Notes under the pieces: generated by a model
Seen by the model: the letters and a program-made list of their open reading frames with translations, nothing else
Told to the model about the DNA's origin: nothing
The model's database searches: none
Program-made: the position numbers and the translations under genes
Origin: PMG-095 sp037200885
GTDB lineage: Bacteria; Myxococcota_A; Polyangia; Polyangiales; Polyangiaceae
Reading direction: 5' to 3'
DNA: 64,000 nt
Assembly (NCBI GenBank): GCA_037200885.1
Contig: JBBCIN010000001.1
Span: forward strand, 2,294,001-2,358,000
Part shown: piece by piece, positions 1 through 12,620 of the stretch
Layout of the letters: the number at the start of each line of letters is the position of its first letter
How positions within the stretch are numbered: position 1 is the first letter of the stretch

Positions 1-957
<957 letters not shown>

Positions 958-1030
958 TGCTTCGCCAAGTGCTGCAAACAAGCCTATTTTCTAGTGTTTC
1001 TCCCGTACCTTCGACACGAGGAGCCGTCTG

Positions 1031-5290
<4,260 letters not shown>

Positions 5291-5302
5291 GGTAACGACA
5301 GA

Positions 5303-5370
5303 ACTCCACCTGGTGGAGTGAGCGACGAAGAGCGGCTGCTCGAGGTGACTCGGGTGGCCGTTTCTTCTTT
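5303..5370 (+). terminator. Two-hairpin terminator after rpoC
   Basis: Thirteen bases after the rpoC stop lies a perfect inverted repeat, ACTCCACC/GGTGGAGT (5303-5319). It is followed by a second stem (5332-5361; CGGC..CTCGAG paired with CTCGGG..GCCG around a GTGA loop) and a T-rich run TTTCTTCTTT. The second stem plus T-run is a typical intrinsic terminator. The same module follows the displaced rpoC tails and also occurs after the gene ending at 47465. Confidence 0.85.
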
Positions 5371-5648
5371 GTGCACGCGCAGATGAGCGGCCCTCGGCGG
5401 CTTGTCGCCGCGGAGCCCGCGTTCGGCGGTGAGCGAGGGTCGCTCCCGCGCACATTTTGAAGCTTTGGGGGCGGCTGCCTGATGGGTGCCGTGGGGAGCT
5501 TGGGGCCTGCCGGCGTCACCTTGCAGTTCGCGATCGCGCGGAGGGCGCGCGGCTCGTGCGCGACGGTGCGGGAGCTCAACCTTCGCCCACCGCCGAAGGC
5601 GAGCCCCGCGGCTCCTTGGTACGGTTGGGGGTTGGGAGATCTCGCAGA

Positions 5649-5710
5649 ACTCCACCTGGTGGAGTGAACGAAGAACGGCCATTTGAGGAAACTCGGGTGG
5701 CCGTTTTTTT
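5649..5710 (+). terminator. Second copy of the two-hairpin terminator
   Basis: The ACTCCACC/GGTGGAGT hairpin recurs at 5649-5665. It is followed by stem AACGGCCA/TGGCCGTT with an inner GAG/CTC pair around GAAA (5674-5705), then an uninterrupted T run. It lies about 350 bp beyond the first terminator, without any rpoC coding sequence. It would insulate the downstream minus-strand genes from rpoBC read-through. Confidence 0.85.
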
Positions 5711-5757
5711 CTCGGCAACGGGCGCCACGGGCGAGCGCGTCGTTCGTGGTTAGTCCT

Positions 5758-6249
5758 TCACCAGTAGTCGAATGGATCGGGAGCCTGCGATTTGCCGAAG
5801 CCAAGTGCTTCAAGCGTGCTTTCTTCAACCGAAGTGCGACATGGACCGTACATGGCTTGAGCCATGCGGCACATGAGCTCTAGGCAGAGTTGCTCTTGCT
5901 GGGAAGCCAATGCTCGAAAGCGAGCTTCGTACGGACCGGCGACTTTACTGAGCTGAACCGGCGTCTCGAGGTATCCCGAGAGGGGCGTCGAGATCGAAAC
6001 ATAGAACGCCGCAGTGCTTTCGAAGCCAGGATAAATCGCGCGGGCGTCGTCCAAATGCACCTCACCCGTGACGCGAGATTCTGCTGGGCGTGCACCCAGG
6101 TCAATCGCAAAAATCTCGGAAAATGCGTGATAGCGTTGAGTGTAGAAATTGGCTAGCTCGGCGTGCTTTCGCCGATACATAAGGAAGTCCAAGTATGCTT
6201 GAATGAAGAGCTGATAGCGAAGATGCGAATTCAATTCAGCACCATTCAT
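5758..6249 (-). CDS. Hypothetical protein paired with the D...EAK nuclease-like gene
   Basis: A 163-aa protein I do not recognise. It has no signal peptide or membrane segment. The N-terminal half is rich in aromatic residues and predicted helix (RYQLFIQAYLDFLMYRRKHA), and the C-terminus is acidic. Its ATG overlaps the stop of the upstream nuclease-like gene by 4 bp (ATGA, 6246-6249), so the two are almost certainly translationally coupled. The context suggests an accessory, partner or immunity subunit for the D...EAK protein, but this is inference from arrangement only. It ends 47 bp from the second rpoC terminator and is convergent with rpoC. Confidence 0.75.
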   Translation of the reverse strand: MNGAELNSHLRYQLFIQAYLDFLMYRRKHAELANFYTQRYHAFSEIFAIDLGARPAESRVTGEVHLDDARAIYPGFESTAAFYVSISTPLSGYLETPVQLSKVAGPYEARFRALASQQEQLCLELMCRMAQAMYGPCRTSVEESTLEALGFGKSQAPDPFDYW

Positions 6250-7364
6250 TCGGTCTGCATCTGCGGCGCAATTGGCTCTGTTTGCAACGCTTCCCGCGCC
6301 GGAGGCGCACCGAGCGGCGGAAGTTCCGTGGCTTCAAGGATCTCATTTATCTCCCGGAGTCGGATCATTGCGTCACTAATGATTGTCTCCCGCGCGCCAT
6401 CCGGACGGAACGGCAACGGTATGCGAATCGCACCGTCTTCATCATCCGTGTAAGCTTTCTGGGGCACCGTTGCCGTCCAGCTAAGAAACGGAGTGCGAAG
6501 CAGGTCCGCTCGACTCCAGTCATCGCGCGCAAACCGAAGCCATAGGGGCGAGCCGCCGCGCTTTGCCCACTGCCAAAACGAGAGGCCGAGCCAAAAACCT
6601 GCTTTTGAGAAGGCACCGTATCGGCCAGTGGCTCCTGAATAGTGTGCTGCTTTGAGGCCTTTGGTCGTCACGAGCTGGGCGACCTCAGAAATTCGCTCGC
6701 GAGTTGCAGCGTCCATGATGTCGCTCGAAAGCTGTGCGAGTGCCAGCATGCGGCGCGGCACATCGGTGTCCTCGAGATCTTCTCGACTGAGTGGAACGAA
6801 GCCTTCGGAGTCGAAACGAGCACAAAGTCCGGCAAGCTGATGCACGTCAGACGCAGCGTTTTGATCGTCGGCGACGGCAACTTTGAGCGCACCGAGCAAC
6901 TCGTCCCACGATAGAAGCAAAATGAACGTTGCGTTCACCTTGAGGCACCAAGGGCCTGCTTCGACGACAGCTAAGCCGCTACAGCGCTGCACCAATTCCG
7001 CCCGCAGCTTCGGCAGTCGTCGCCTTGGCGCAAGCATGACCAAGGTCGCATTCGACGTGCCTTCAAGGCGCCGCAAGTATTCAACAGGCTGGGCAGTAGT
7101 CAGCGCGGCCCAAAATTTCGCCTCCAGCACGCCGACGATTTCTCCGCGCTCGTCGAGGAGAATAAGATCGGGGCGGCTCGCCGGGCCCGTTGCCTCTTGG
7201 TTGGCAACGCGTGTGATGCGTGGCTTTCTGCCGGTATAGCGCTCGACGTGCGCCTCGAGTGCCGCTCGGGCCGACGCCGACTGGTTGAGAATATAGCTCA
7301 ATGCTTTCGTTGCGACGTTTTCCTTCTGCGCAATTTCAGCCGTGACATGCGAAAGTACTGACAT
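6246..7364 (-). CDS. PD-(D/E)XK-like nuclease-domain protein
   Basis: A 372-aa protein. Its N-terminal third has the arrangement of a PD-(D/E)XK nuclease: RPD at residues 64-66, then E81-A-K83 at the end of a hydrophobic strand (EIVGVLEAKFW), then Q92. The preceding strand, PDLILLDERGEIVG, fits the usual core. The rest is unfamiliar helical sequence with several Trp residues (FWLGLSFWQWAKRGG). No helicase or ATPase motif is present. The downstream gene overlaps by 4 bp, giving a two-gene unit typical of small defence or toxin modules. The catalytic role is inferred from motif spacing, and the target (DNA, RNA, phage or self) is unknown. It sits in the newest cassette between rpoC and displaced tail copy 2. 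Confidence 0.75.
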   Translation of the reverse strand: MSVLSHVTAEIAQKENVATKALSYILNQSASARAALEAHVERYTGRKPRITRVANQEATGPASRPDLILLDERGEIVGVLEAKFWAALTTAQPVEYLRRLEGTSNATLVMLAPRRRLPKLRAELVQRCSGLAVVEAGPWCLKVNATFILLLSWDELLGALKVAVADDQNAASDVHQLAGLCARFDSEGFVPLSREDLEDTDVPRRMLALAQLSSDIMDAATRERISEVAQLVTTKGLKAAHYSGATGRYGAFSKAGFWLGLSFWQWAKRGGSPLWLRFARDDWSRADLLRTPFLSWTATVPQKAYTDDEDGAIRIPLPFRPDGARETIISDAMIRLREINEILEATELPPLGAPPAREALQTEPIAPQMQTE

Positions 7365-7599
7365 CTTCGAGTCAGGCTGTCATGCGGCCGCGATACCGTG
7401 AAGCCGGTCATCTTTTCAGTGGGGCATTGTTTGTCCGCGCAACCGAAAACCGAGGTGCGAAGCGATCACGAGTCAAACCCGGCATGCGTGCCGCCGGCCT
7501 CACATCAGACCCAGTTCCCGTTGGGATAGGGGATCTGCACAGTTTGCGAGCGCGGCGGGCCAGCGACGGCTGCGCCGGACCTGAGGCCGGACGGCTTGC

Positions 7600-7947
7600 T
7601 CAGGGCTTCGTGAGCGCGCGACGCACCGCGAGCACTGCGACTGAAAGATCCCGGATGACGACATCGGCTTGGAGGCGAACGATCCGATAGCCCGCGCGCG
7701 TGAGCTTGCGATCCCGCCGCGCGTCCACGGTCACACGCCGCTCGTGATAGCCGCCATCGACCTCGACGATGAGACGAGCGCTGGGTGCATAGAAGTCAGC
7801 GATGAAACCGAGCAGCGGGACCTGGCGGCGAAAGGCGACTCCGAGCTGACTGGAGCGCAATGCGCGCCAGAGCCGAGCCTCTGACTCGGTGGGCGCTTGC
7901 CTCATTGTGTGAGCGTGAAGGGCGAGGGTGTCTTTGTTGTTCGACAT
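7600..7947 (-). CDS. DUF559 endonuclease-domain protein, copy 1
   Basis: A 115-aa protein of the DUF559 family (Vsr-like/PD-(D/E)XK fold, predicted endonuclease). Family hallmarks are SEARLWRALRSSQLG, FRRQVPLLGFIADFY and LIVEVDGGYH. I start it at the ATG at 7947 because AAAGGAG lies just upstream and the second copy in this window (16987-17334) has the same length and start; a longer in-frame extension is repeat DNA. The ribosome binding site falls inside a long inverted repeat (7953-8123). DUF559 genes are often carried by mobile DNA. The near-identical paralogue and a remnant at 18405-18540 show the cassette has moved or duplicated locally. Confidence 0.9.
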   Translation of the reverse strand: MSNNKDTLALHAHTMRQAPTESEARLWRALRSSQLGVAFRRQVPLLGFIADFYAPSARLIVEVDGGYHERRVTVDARRDRKLTRAGYRIVRLQADVVIRDLSVAVLAVRRALTKP

Positions 7948-7952
7948 GAGTG

Positions 7953-8123
7953 GCTCCTTTCTCCGGCTGGCGGCCGGACGAAGCCCCCTCGCGCAGGAGG
8001 TGTGACGCGCGCCAGCGGAGGTTGCGCTTGCAGTGGCTCGCACGAACGAGCTCGCTCCGCGAGGTCGCGCGGCGCAGCTCCTGCGCGTCTCGCGTAGGCC
8101 GGCCGCCAGCCGGAGAAAGGAGC
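7953..8123. repeat. Inverted repeat forming the DUF559 leader
   Basis: Positions 7953-7977 and 8099-8123 are perfect reverse complements (25 bp, core CCAGCCGGAGAAAGGAG) separated by 121 bp. The left arm contains the ribosome binding site of the DUF559 gene at 7600-7947. The right arm faces outward. Further single copies occur at 17342-17364 (upstream of DUF559 copy 2) and 18537-18560 (beside the DUF559 remnant), so the motif is a signature of the cassette. Confidence 0.85.
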
Positions 8124-8176
8124 GAGCGCGAACCAATGCACCGCATCGTCACACTCACGGCGCGAAGCGATCACGA

Positions 8177-8226
8177 ATCAAGCGCGGCGAGCGCAGCCGT
8201 CGGGGCCCCCACGTCCGGCGCAGCCG
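8177..8226 (+). repeat. E repeat, left part, split by the transposon
   Basis: Left half of the GC-rich dispersed element called E here. It matches the intact copies at 14815 and 24262 from ATCAAGC/GCGAGCGCAGCCG through the GGGGCCCCCACGTCCGGC arm. It stops at the IS1-family transposon end, and the right half resumes at 13250. The final 8 bp, CGCAGCCG, is the target-site duplication. A shorter match to the approach sequence (GCGAAGCGATCACGARTCAA) also occurs near 7457. Confidence 0.85.
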
Positions 8227-8240
8227 GGTGGTGTCCTAAT
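8227..8240 (+). repeat. Left terminal inverted repeat of the IS1-family transposon
   Basis: GGTGGTGTCCTAAT. Perfect inverted match to 13236-13249. Outside it lies target duplication CGCAGCCG (8219-8226). Confidence 0.93.
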
Positions 8241-8289
8241 TAGCTCGCGCGCTTGAATTGGGCTCTCAAGGGGCCCGATCGTCGCGTGC

Positions 8290-8661
8290 ATGAACGAATC
8301 GCCGAAGCGAACAGTTTGGAAGCGCGCACCGGACCCCAACTCACGCCGCGAGATGAGTCGGCTCACGCCCGAGGAAGAGGCCTCCGTCCGTCTCGCGCTT
8401 GAAGTCCTGCGCGCTCAACATGGCGGCGAGTGGAAGGCTGTAGCGGCCGCGCTGAAGTCCAACAAGCGCACGCTGACGAAGCTGACCTGCTTCGAGCGGC
8501 GCATCAGCGCGGCCTACGCGCTTCGCGTTGCGCGGCTACTCGGTGAGCCGCTTGGGAACGTCCTGTCGGGTACGTTCAAGGCGAACCATGAGTGCCCGGC
8601 TTGTGGTGCGGTCACGTTGAACGGGAGGGCTGTGCCGAGGCGAAAGGGGGCGCGGGACTAG
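8290..8661 (+). CDS. Small HTH-like regulator with C-terminal CxxC
   Basis: A 123-aa basic protein. The central part (about residues 27-90, RLTPEEEASVRLALEVLRAQHGG onward) reads as a helix-turn-helix domain with AAALKSNKRTLTKL and a following helix SAAYALRVARLLGEPLG. It ends with ECPACG, a possible half zinc-knuckle. I cannot name the family. It is the first gene inside the left end of the transposon, 50 bp from the inverted repeat, and is followed by a strong hairpin at 8732-8770. A role as regulator of the cargo is inference. The ATG at 8290 is used; an ATG at 8353 is an alternative. Confidence 0.65.
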   Translation: MNESPKRTVWKRAPDPNSRREMSRLTPEEEASVRLALEVLRAQHGGEWKAVAAALKSNKRTLTKLTCFERRISAAYALRVARLLGEPLGNVLSGTFKANHECPACGAVTLNGRAVPRRKGARD

Positions 8662-8731
8662 TTTGGAGGTTGAGGGGAGTAATCCTGAACGGCCGATCAG
8701 GAAGTTTTTGTCGGTAGTTCCGATATGTTAG

Positions 8732-8770
8732 GTTTGGATTAGATTCGGCCAACGGGCCAATCTAACAAAC
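8732..8770. promoter_or_regulatory. Long AT-rich hairpin between two transposon genes
   Basis: GTTTG..TTAGATT.GGCC, loop AACG, then GGCC.AATCTAA.CAAAC: about 16 paired bases with a 2-nt and a 1-nt bulge. It lies 71 nt after one gene and 35 nt before the start at 8805. No T-run follows, so an operator or leader structure is as likely as a terminator. Confidence 0.55.
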
Positions 8771-8804
8771 CGGTTGCGCCTCCGCGAATCTGGCTATACA
8801 CCTT

Positions 8805-9251
8805 GTGAATCAGATGAACGCAGGACCAGCTCAAATCGGTAGGCCGGCACGGGCACTAGAAGTGGCTCGTCAGATCCTGACCATTGAAGCCAAGATTGAG
8901 GTGCTACAAAAGGATCTCGATCGCCTTCAAGAGGAGTTCTACGGGTTGGTGTCGGACAAGGAGACGGCTAAACCCCCATCTCCGATCCAGGGCCAGGACC
9001 CACGGGCGTCGAACGAGGAACCTGGCGAGGATGAATCCGATGGCGTGGATTCAAGTGAGCGCGTGAAGATCGCGCACTATATCGCGGCGCGACCAAACGT
9101 TCAGCATGACGCGCTCACCCTCACGAGGGTGCTTGGGATGCACCCGGACAGCGTCCGCTCAAATCTTTCGGCCCTTTTCCGCGATGGGAAAATCGAGCGC
9201 CCAACCCGCGGTTTTTACGTGGCCATTCCGGGGGTGACCGGAAAACAATAA
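8805..9251 (+). CDS. Coiled-coil / winged-helix DNA-binding protein
   Basis: A 148-aa protein. Residues about 15-50 (ARQILTIEAKIEVLQKDLDRLQEEFYGLV) form a short coiled coil, followed by an acidic, disordered linker. The C-terminal 65 residues look like a winged-helix domain: KIAHYIAARPNVQHDALTL, then MHPDSVRSNLSALFRDGKIE and a wing, RPTRGFYVA. It is probably a dimeric transcriptional regulator encoded on the transposon. The start at 8805 gives MNQMNAG; the internal ATG at 8814 is an alternative. I do not recognise the specific family. Confidence 0.7.
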   Translation: MNQMNAGPAQIGRPARALEVARQILTIEAKIEVLQKDLDRLQEEFYGLVSDKETAKPPSPIQGQDPRASNEEPGEDESDGVDSSERVKIAHYIAARPNVQHDALTLTRVLGMHPDSVRSNLSALFRDGKIERPTRGFYVAIPGVTGKQ

Positions 9252-9707
9252 AATTCACAGGATTACGTGTGTTTTACCGCCGTAGGGCGGGACCCCAATC
9301 ACACGGAAATGTTTCAACACGATGCAGTGTCCGTCGATCCGGTTGCCCCCGGCGCGCCCAAGAACTGCATTAGGTGCAACTCCTACGTAATCCGCTGCTT
9401 TTTCTTTGAGAGCGAGACCAGAAATGAGTGGTCACAGGAGGCCAAGACGCGGCTTCCCACTGGTATGCACGGCATCTGCTTCCTAGGGCCGGTTACGTGC
9501 ATGTGTTCGATCCAACTCGCTCTCACCATCTAGTTTTTTGGAAGCCACCCGATATAGGCGTAAAAATGGGTTCCATACAGTCCCAGGCGGGTGCTCGTAA
9601 CACTCGGTGGTTCGATACCGCTGGCTTCCGTTCCTTTCTTTAGCATGGCAGATCTCGGCTTTCCATGCGAAATTTAAGGACTTTTGTAAGTTGTTGAAAA
9701 CAAAAGG
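9252..9707. other. Non-coding stretch within the transposon
   Basis: No convincing gene in this 456-bp stretch between the winged-helix gene and the transposase module. It is AT-richer than the host DNA. A small CCGCC/GGGCGG hairpin near 9279-9293 directly follows the winged-helix gene and could help termination. Short open frames here lack recognisable features. Confidence 0.6.
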
Positions 9708-10019
9708 CTATTTTTGGCCTCGTCGCTCTCGATGCTCAGCGACAAGTGCCGCGCGTACGGCTTTCAGTGGCGTATCCACGGGCGGGGCGTGCAATACGGC
9801 CACGAACCGCCGCCCGCCGCTGTCGGCCTCGTGTGACCAGGCGTAGGCCCGGCTAGCGGAGGCATGCCCCCTCAGGGCGAACACCTCCACGACCCCATCC
9901 CAGACCACCTGACCCTGGAAGGTCTCCCGGACCGGGACGGACTCCACGTGCACGGCCTGGGCACCGTGGAGCTTCAGGATCGCCCCCTGGAGCTCCGCTA
10001 TCTCGGCCGCGTCGGTCAT
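9708..10019 (-). CDS. Small ORF translationally coupled to the transposase
   Basis: A 103-aa hypothetical protein beginning MTDAAEIAELQGAILKLHG. Its ATG overlaps the transposase stop by 4 bp (ATGA, 10016-10019), the layout of a coupled second cistron. It contains VVWDGVVEVFALRGH, suggesting a small alpha/beta domain, and no nuclease motif I can identify. Canonical IS1 elements do not need such a gene, so it may be an accessory factor in transposition or a passenger. The function is unknown. Confidence 0.7.
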   Translation of the reverse strand: MTDAAEIAELQGAILKLHGAQAVHVESVPVRETFQGQVVWDGVVEVFALRGHASASRAYAWSHEADSGGRRFVAVLHAPPVDTPLKAVRAALVAEHRERRGQK

Positions 10020-10855
10020 TGGTTGGCCACGTCGACCAGATTGGCGACCGTCCACACGGTATCGGTCACGCCGGCAGCCATGGCCGGCGTAACGCGCAGG
10101 GTGCGGTGCACGCGGCACAGATTGTAGTTCGCGAAGTGCAGCGCCATCGCGGCCTTGTGGTTTTCAAGCTTCTTGCTGAAGGCGTTGGTCAAGCGAGTCA
10201 TGCGGCGGTTCGACATGCGGATCGTGAGGTTCTGGCGCTCCACGTAGCTCGTGGACGTGGTTTCGAGATCGGGCGATCCGATCTTCGCAGTTTTCTCGAT
10301 CGAGGTCACGCGCCCCGGGCTGTACTTCCCGTTATTACCGGTGCCCATGGGATCGTTCTCGTACGTTTTTACCACGGTCGCGTAGTCGACTGCAGAATCA
10401 AACGTGGCGTCGATCTCGCGGGCGTAGAGCGCGAAAGCATCGGACGAAATCTGCACGCGATTCGTGAGGCGCGAGGCCAGATCTTGGATGAACAAGCGGG
10501 TGTTCTCCGCGTCGCGTTTGCCGGTGCGAAACGCCGGAATGAGTTTGGTGTCTGCGTCGATCGCAACGAATGTCCAAGCGTCGCCCACTACGCTCACGTT
10601 GTCCTTCGTCGGATCCACGTTGCGTTGCTTCTTGGCGACGAAGCCCCAGATCTCATCGATCTCGATCGCTTCGCACGGAAGCTCGCACATGATCTTGTTA
10701 TGCAGCGCTTCGCAGGCTTGGCCGACCTTCACCATGAGGCGCATGATCGTGTCGCGGTGCACGCCAGTCATGCGCTCGATTGAGCGGATCGAAACGCCTT
10801 CCACCAGGGCGCTGATGATCTGGATCTGCTTGTCGCGGGGGAGCACGTTCGCCAT
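10016..10855 (-). CDS. IS1-family transposase (long form)
   Basis: A 279-aa transposase in a single frame. An N-terminal HTH (SIRSIERMTGVHRDTIMRLM) precedes the catalytic domain: IEIDEIWGFVAKKQR contributes the first Asp, VAIDADTKLIPAF the next strand and SSDAFALY the second Asp. The region YVERQNLTIRMSNRRMTRLT contains the conserved block around the Glu, followed by a basic tail (NAFSKKLENHKAAM). This resembles the long IS1 subgroup that does not use frameshifting. It is transcribed leftward from a shared intergenic region with two direct repeats. It presumably mobilises the whole 8227-13249 element. Confidence 0.92.
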   Translation of the reverse strand: MANVLPRDKQIQIISALVEGVSIRSIERMTGVHRDTIMRLMVKVGQACEALHNKIMCELPCEAIEIDEIWGFVAKKQRNVDPTKDNVSVVGDAWTFVAIDADTKLIPAFRTGKRDAENTRLFIQDLASRLTNRVQISSDAFALYAREIDATFDSAVDYATVVKTYENDPMGTGNNGKYSPGRVTSIEKTAKIGSPDLETTSTSYVERQNLTIRMSNRRMTRLTNAFSKKLENHKAAMALHFANYNLCRVHRTLRVTPAMAAGVTDTVWTVANLVDVANQ

Positions 10856-10861
10856 GACTTA

Positions 10862-10909
10862 ATGTACACCGAAAGTAGAGGCGCGCAACGACTTTATGTA
10901 CACGGAAAG
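10862..10909. promoter_or_regulatory. Direct-repeat operator candidate between transposase and RHH gene
   Basis: ATGTACACCGAAAGT (from 10864) and ATGTACACGGAAAGT (from 10895) are near-identical direct repeats about 31 bp apart, close to three helical turns. They occupy the divergent region between the transposase start (10855) and the small RHH-like gene (10927). That placement suggests binding sites for an autoregulator controlling transposition, most simply the neighbouring RHH-like protein. Confidence 0.55.
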
Positions 10910-10926
10910 TGTGCTAGGTTCGTTTT

Positions 10927-11115
10927 ATGACCGAGACCAAACCGAAGATGGGGCGACCGCCGAAGCCGAAGGCCGAGAGGAAAGCGGAGACCCTGACAAT
11001 CCGGCTGACGGTGAGCGAAAGGAAGGCAGCGGCACAGGCAGCCAGACGCGACGAGATCCCCCTTTCAGAGTGGGCGCGTCTAGTAATACTGACAAAGCTG
11101 ACGGGTGACAGATAG
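10927..11115 (+). CDS. Small ribbon-helix-helix-like protein
   Basis: A 62-aa, very basic protein, MTETKPKMGRPPKPKAERK then LTIRLTVSERKAAAQAARR. The short strand (TLTIRLT) followed by two helices is the RHH/MobC-type pattern, and the GRPPK start is an AT-hook-like tail. It is divergent from the transposase with candidate operators in between. It is probably a repressor or nucleoid-like accessory protein of the transposon. Known small plasmid mobilisation proteins have the same look, but no relaxase is present. Confidence 0.65.
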   Translation: MTETKPKMGRPPKPKAERKAETLTIRLTVSERKAAAQAARRDEIPLSEWARLVILTKLTGDR

Positions 11116-11227
11116 GCGGTACGCAACTCACGCAAGAGGCGGCCGATCTCTGACTTAAGCAGCAACGGCTGCTGGCAGTTGCAAACGCCCCTGCAGAGCG
11201 GTAGCCTGACGTCGGAGCCCGTCGAAA

Positions 11228-12616
11228 TTGTTTTTGAATGTCAATAACTTAGGACCAATCCGCCATGGCAAGGTGGACCTAGCTAAGCCTTTGACCGTCC
11301 TGACCGGCCCGAATCACGGCGGCAAGACGTACCTTTCGACCGCCATTTATGCGCTCTGGTCGACGCTAGCCTATCCGAGCGGGCTCGTCTCCGTGACCGA
11401 TCGCCTCCTCAGCGCACCCGACGGGCGGCTGCGGCTGTCCGAGTTCCAGCCGAAGTTTGTTGCGGCCCTTGAAGAGCATGTCGCGCAGGTCGTCGCTCGC
11501 CTGCCGCAAACATTCGCTGCACCAGATGGCTATTTCAAAGAGACGACCCTATCTCTTTCCGGCGGCGACGACTGGGCGCAACGCTCGGGCCGGTCGACGC
11601 TGGCTTATATTTTTCATCGCGAAAATCCTTTTGGCGTTGAGTTCACTGCTGACTATGGAAGCGATGAGCTCCGAGTCTCGGAGCGCAAGCTGCAGCAGCG
11701 TAAGCTGCCCCACATAGAAGTCGCCGATAGCGGTTTCCCCTCGACACTCACCGCTGATCAGCGAAGCGAAGTTGTTCAGCGTGGCGCTCATGCGATTTGG
11801 AGACTGGTCGAACCACCGTTTCTTCGAGGAGCTTGCTATTTTGTTCCAGCAGAACGCGCGTCATTGCATTTGTTCGCTGGCGAACTTGCGCGAGGGCGCT
11901 TTGACCTAGTTGAGAATGCGGCCTTGGCAGCCAGTAGCGGACCGCTGTTCGATCGTAAGACTCTCGACGAGACGTCAATATATCCTGCTCCGATCAGGGA
12001 CGCGCTTTTGCGCGAAATCGGACCCCATCGCGCTAGAAAGCACGGGCAATTTGAGGACCTGGCTGCTGAGTTGGAAGCCGGAGCCCTTTTCGGGCAGGTG
12101 AGGCCAAGCGAGCGCGGCTCGGTGGCTTTCTTTTTCCATTCTGCCCCCGCGCAACCCGTGCCGTTCCATCTCGTGGCCTCTGTTGTTAAGTCGTTGGCGA
12201 GTATCGTAATGCTCTTACGCAATGACGCACGCATCGGAGACTTGCTTATCATCGATGAGCCGGAATTGAATCTTCATCCCAAGACACAGCGCGCGGTTGT
12301 GCGGGTGTTGGCCAAGGCCGTTAATCGCGGTTTAAAGATCATACTGAGCACCCATAGCGACTTTGTCGTGCGTGAGCTTAGCCAGCTTGTGATGCTATCC
12401 AGCGAACGTAAGACCGTGCGTGATGCGGCCGAGACCATCGGTGTCTCGCAGGAGAGCGCCCTCTCCGCCGACAAACTTGGCGTTTACATAGTTGGCGCTG
12501 GCGATGTGCGGCCTGTTCCAGTGTCCGAGAGGGGGTTCGGAGCCGAGACTCTAGAGGACGAGATCGTTCGCGTGAATCGTGACGGTGAGCTGATCTATCA
12601 AGCGTTGGACGAGTGA
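11228..12616 (+). CDS. OLD/AAA-type ATPase, putative defence effector subunit
   Basis: A 462-aa P-loop ATPase of the SMC/ABC-like AAA_15/AAA_21 kind. Walker A is GPNHGGKT at residues 27-34. The long middle region is diverged. Walker B is LLIIDEPELNLHP with D343-E344, and the H-loop is STHSDF with His376. The C-terminus lacks an obvious TOPRIM, so it is not a complete OLD nuclease. It sits 4 nt upstream of a D...ELK protein gene, as in ATPase-plus-nuclease defence pairs such as Septu-like or PARIS-like arrangements, though the partner here differs. The role in anti-phage defence or element stability is inferred. The gene is AT-richer than the host genes, consistent with import by the transposon. 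Confidence 0.85.
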   Translation: MFLNVNNLGPIRHGKVDLAKPLTVLTGPNHGGKTYLSTAIYALWSTLAYPSGLVSVTDRLLSAPDGRLRLSEFQPKFVAALEEHVAQVVARLPQTFAAPDGYFKETTLSLSGGDDWAQRSGRSTLAYIFHRENPFGVEFTADYGSDELRVSERKLQQRKLPHIEVADSGFPSTLTADQRSEVVQRGAHAIWRLVEPPFLRGACYFVPAERASLHLFAGELARGRFDLVENAALAASSGPLFDRKTLDETSIYPAPIRDALLREIGPHRARKHGQFEDLAAELEAGALFGQVRPSERGSVAFFFHSAPAQPVPFHLVASVVKSLASIVMLLRNDARIGDLLIIDEPELNLHPKTQRAVVRVLAKAVNRGLKIILSTHSDFVVRELSQLVMLSSERKTVRDAAETIGVSQESALSADKLGVYIVGAGDVRPVPVSERGFGAETLEDEIVRVNRDGELIYQALDE

Positions 12617-12620
12617 ACCG

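Noticed and set aside
7382..7690. A 102-aa plus-strand frame before DUF559 copy 1
   Set aside because: It runs antisense into the DUF559 gene and through E-like debris, with no ribosome binding site.
11228..12616. Complete OLD-family nuclease or a retron/reverse transcriptase system
   Set aside because: No TOPRIM motif after the ATPase and no reverse transcriptase motif in the window.
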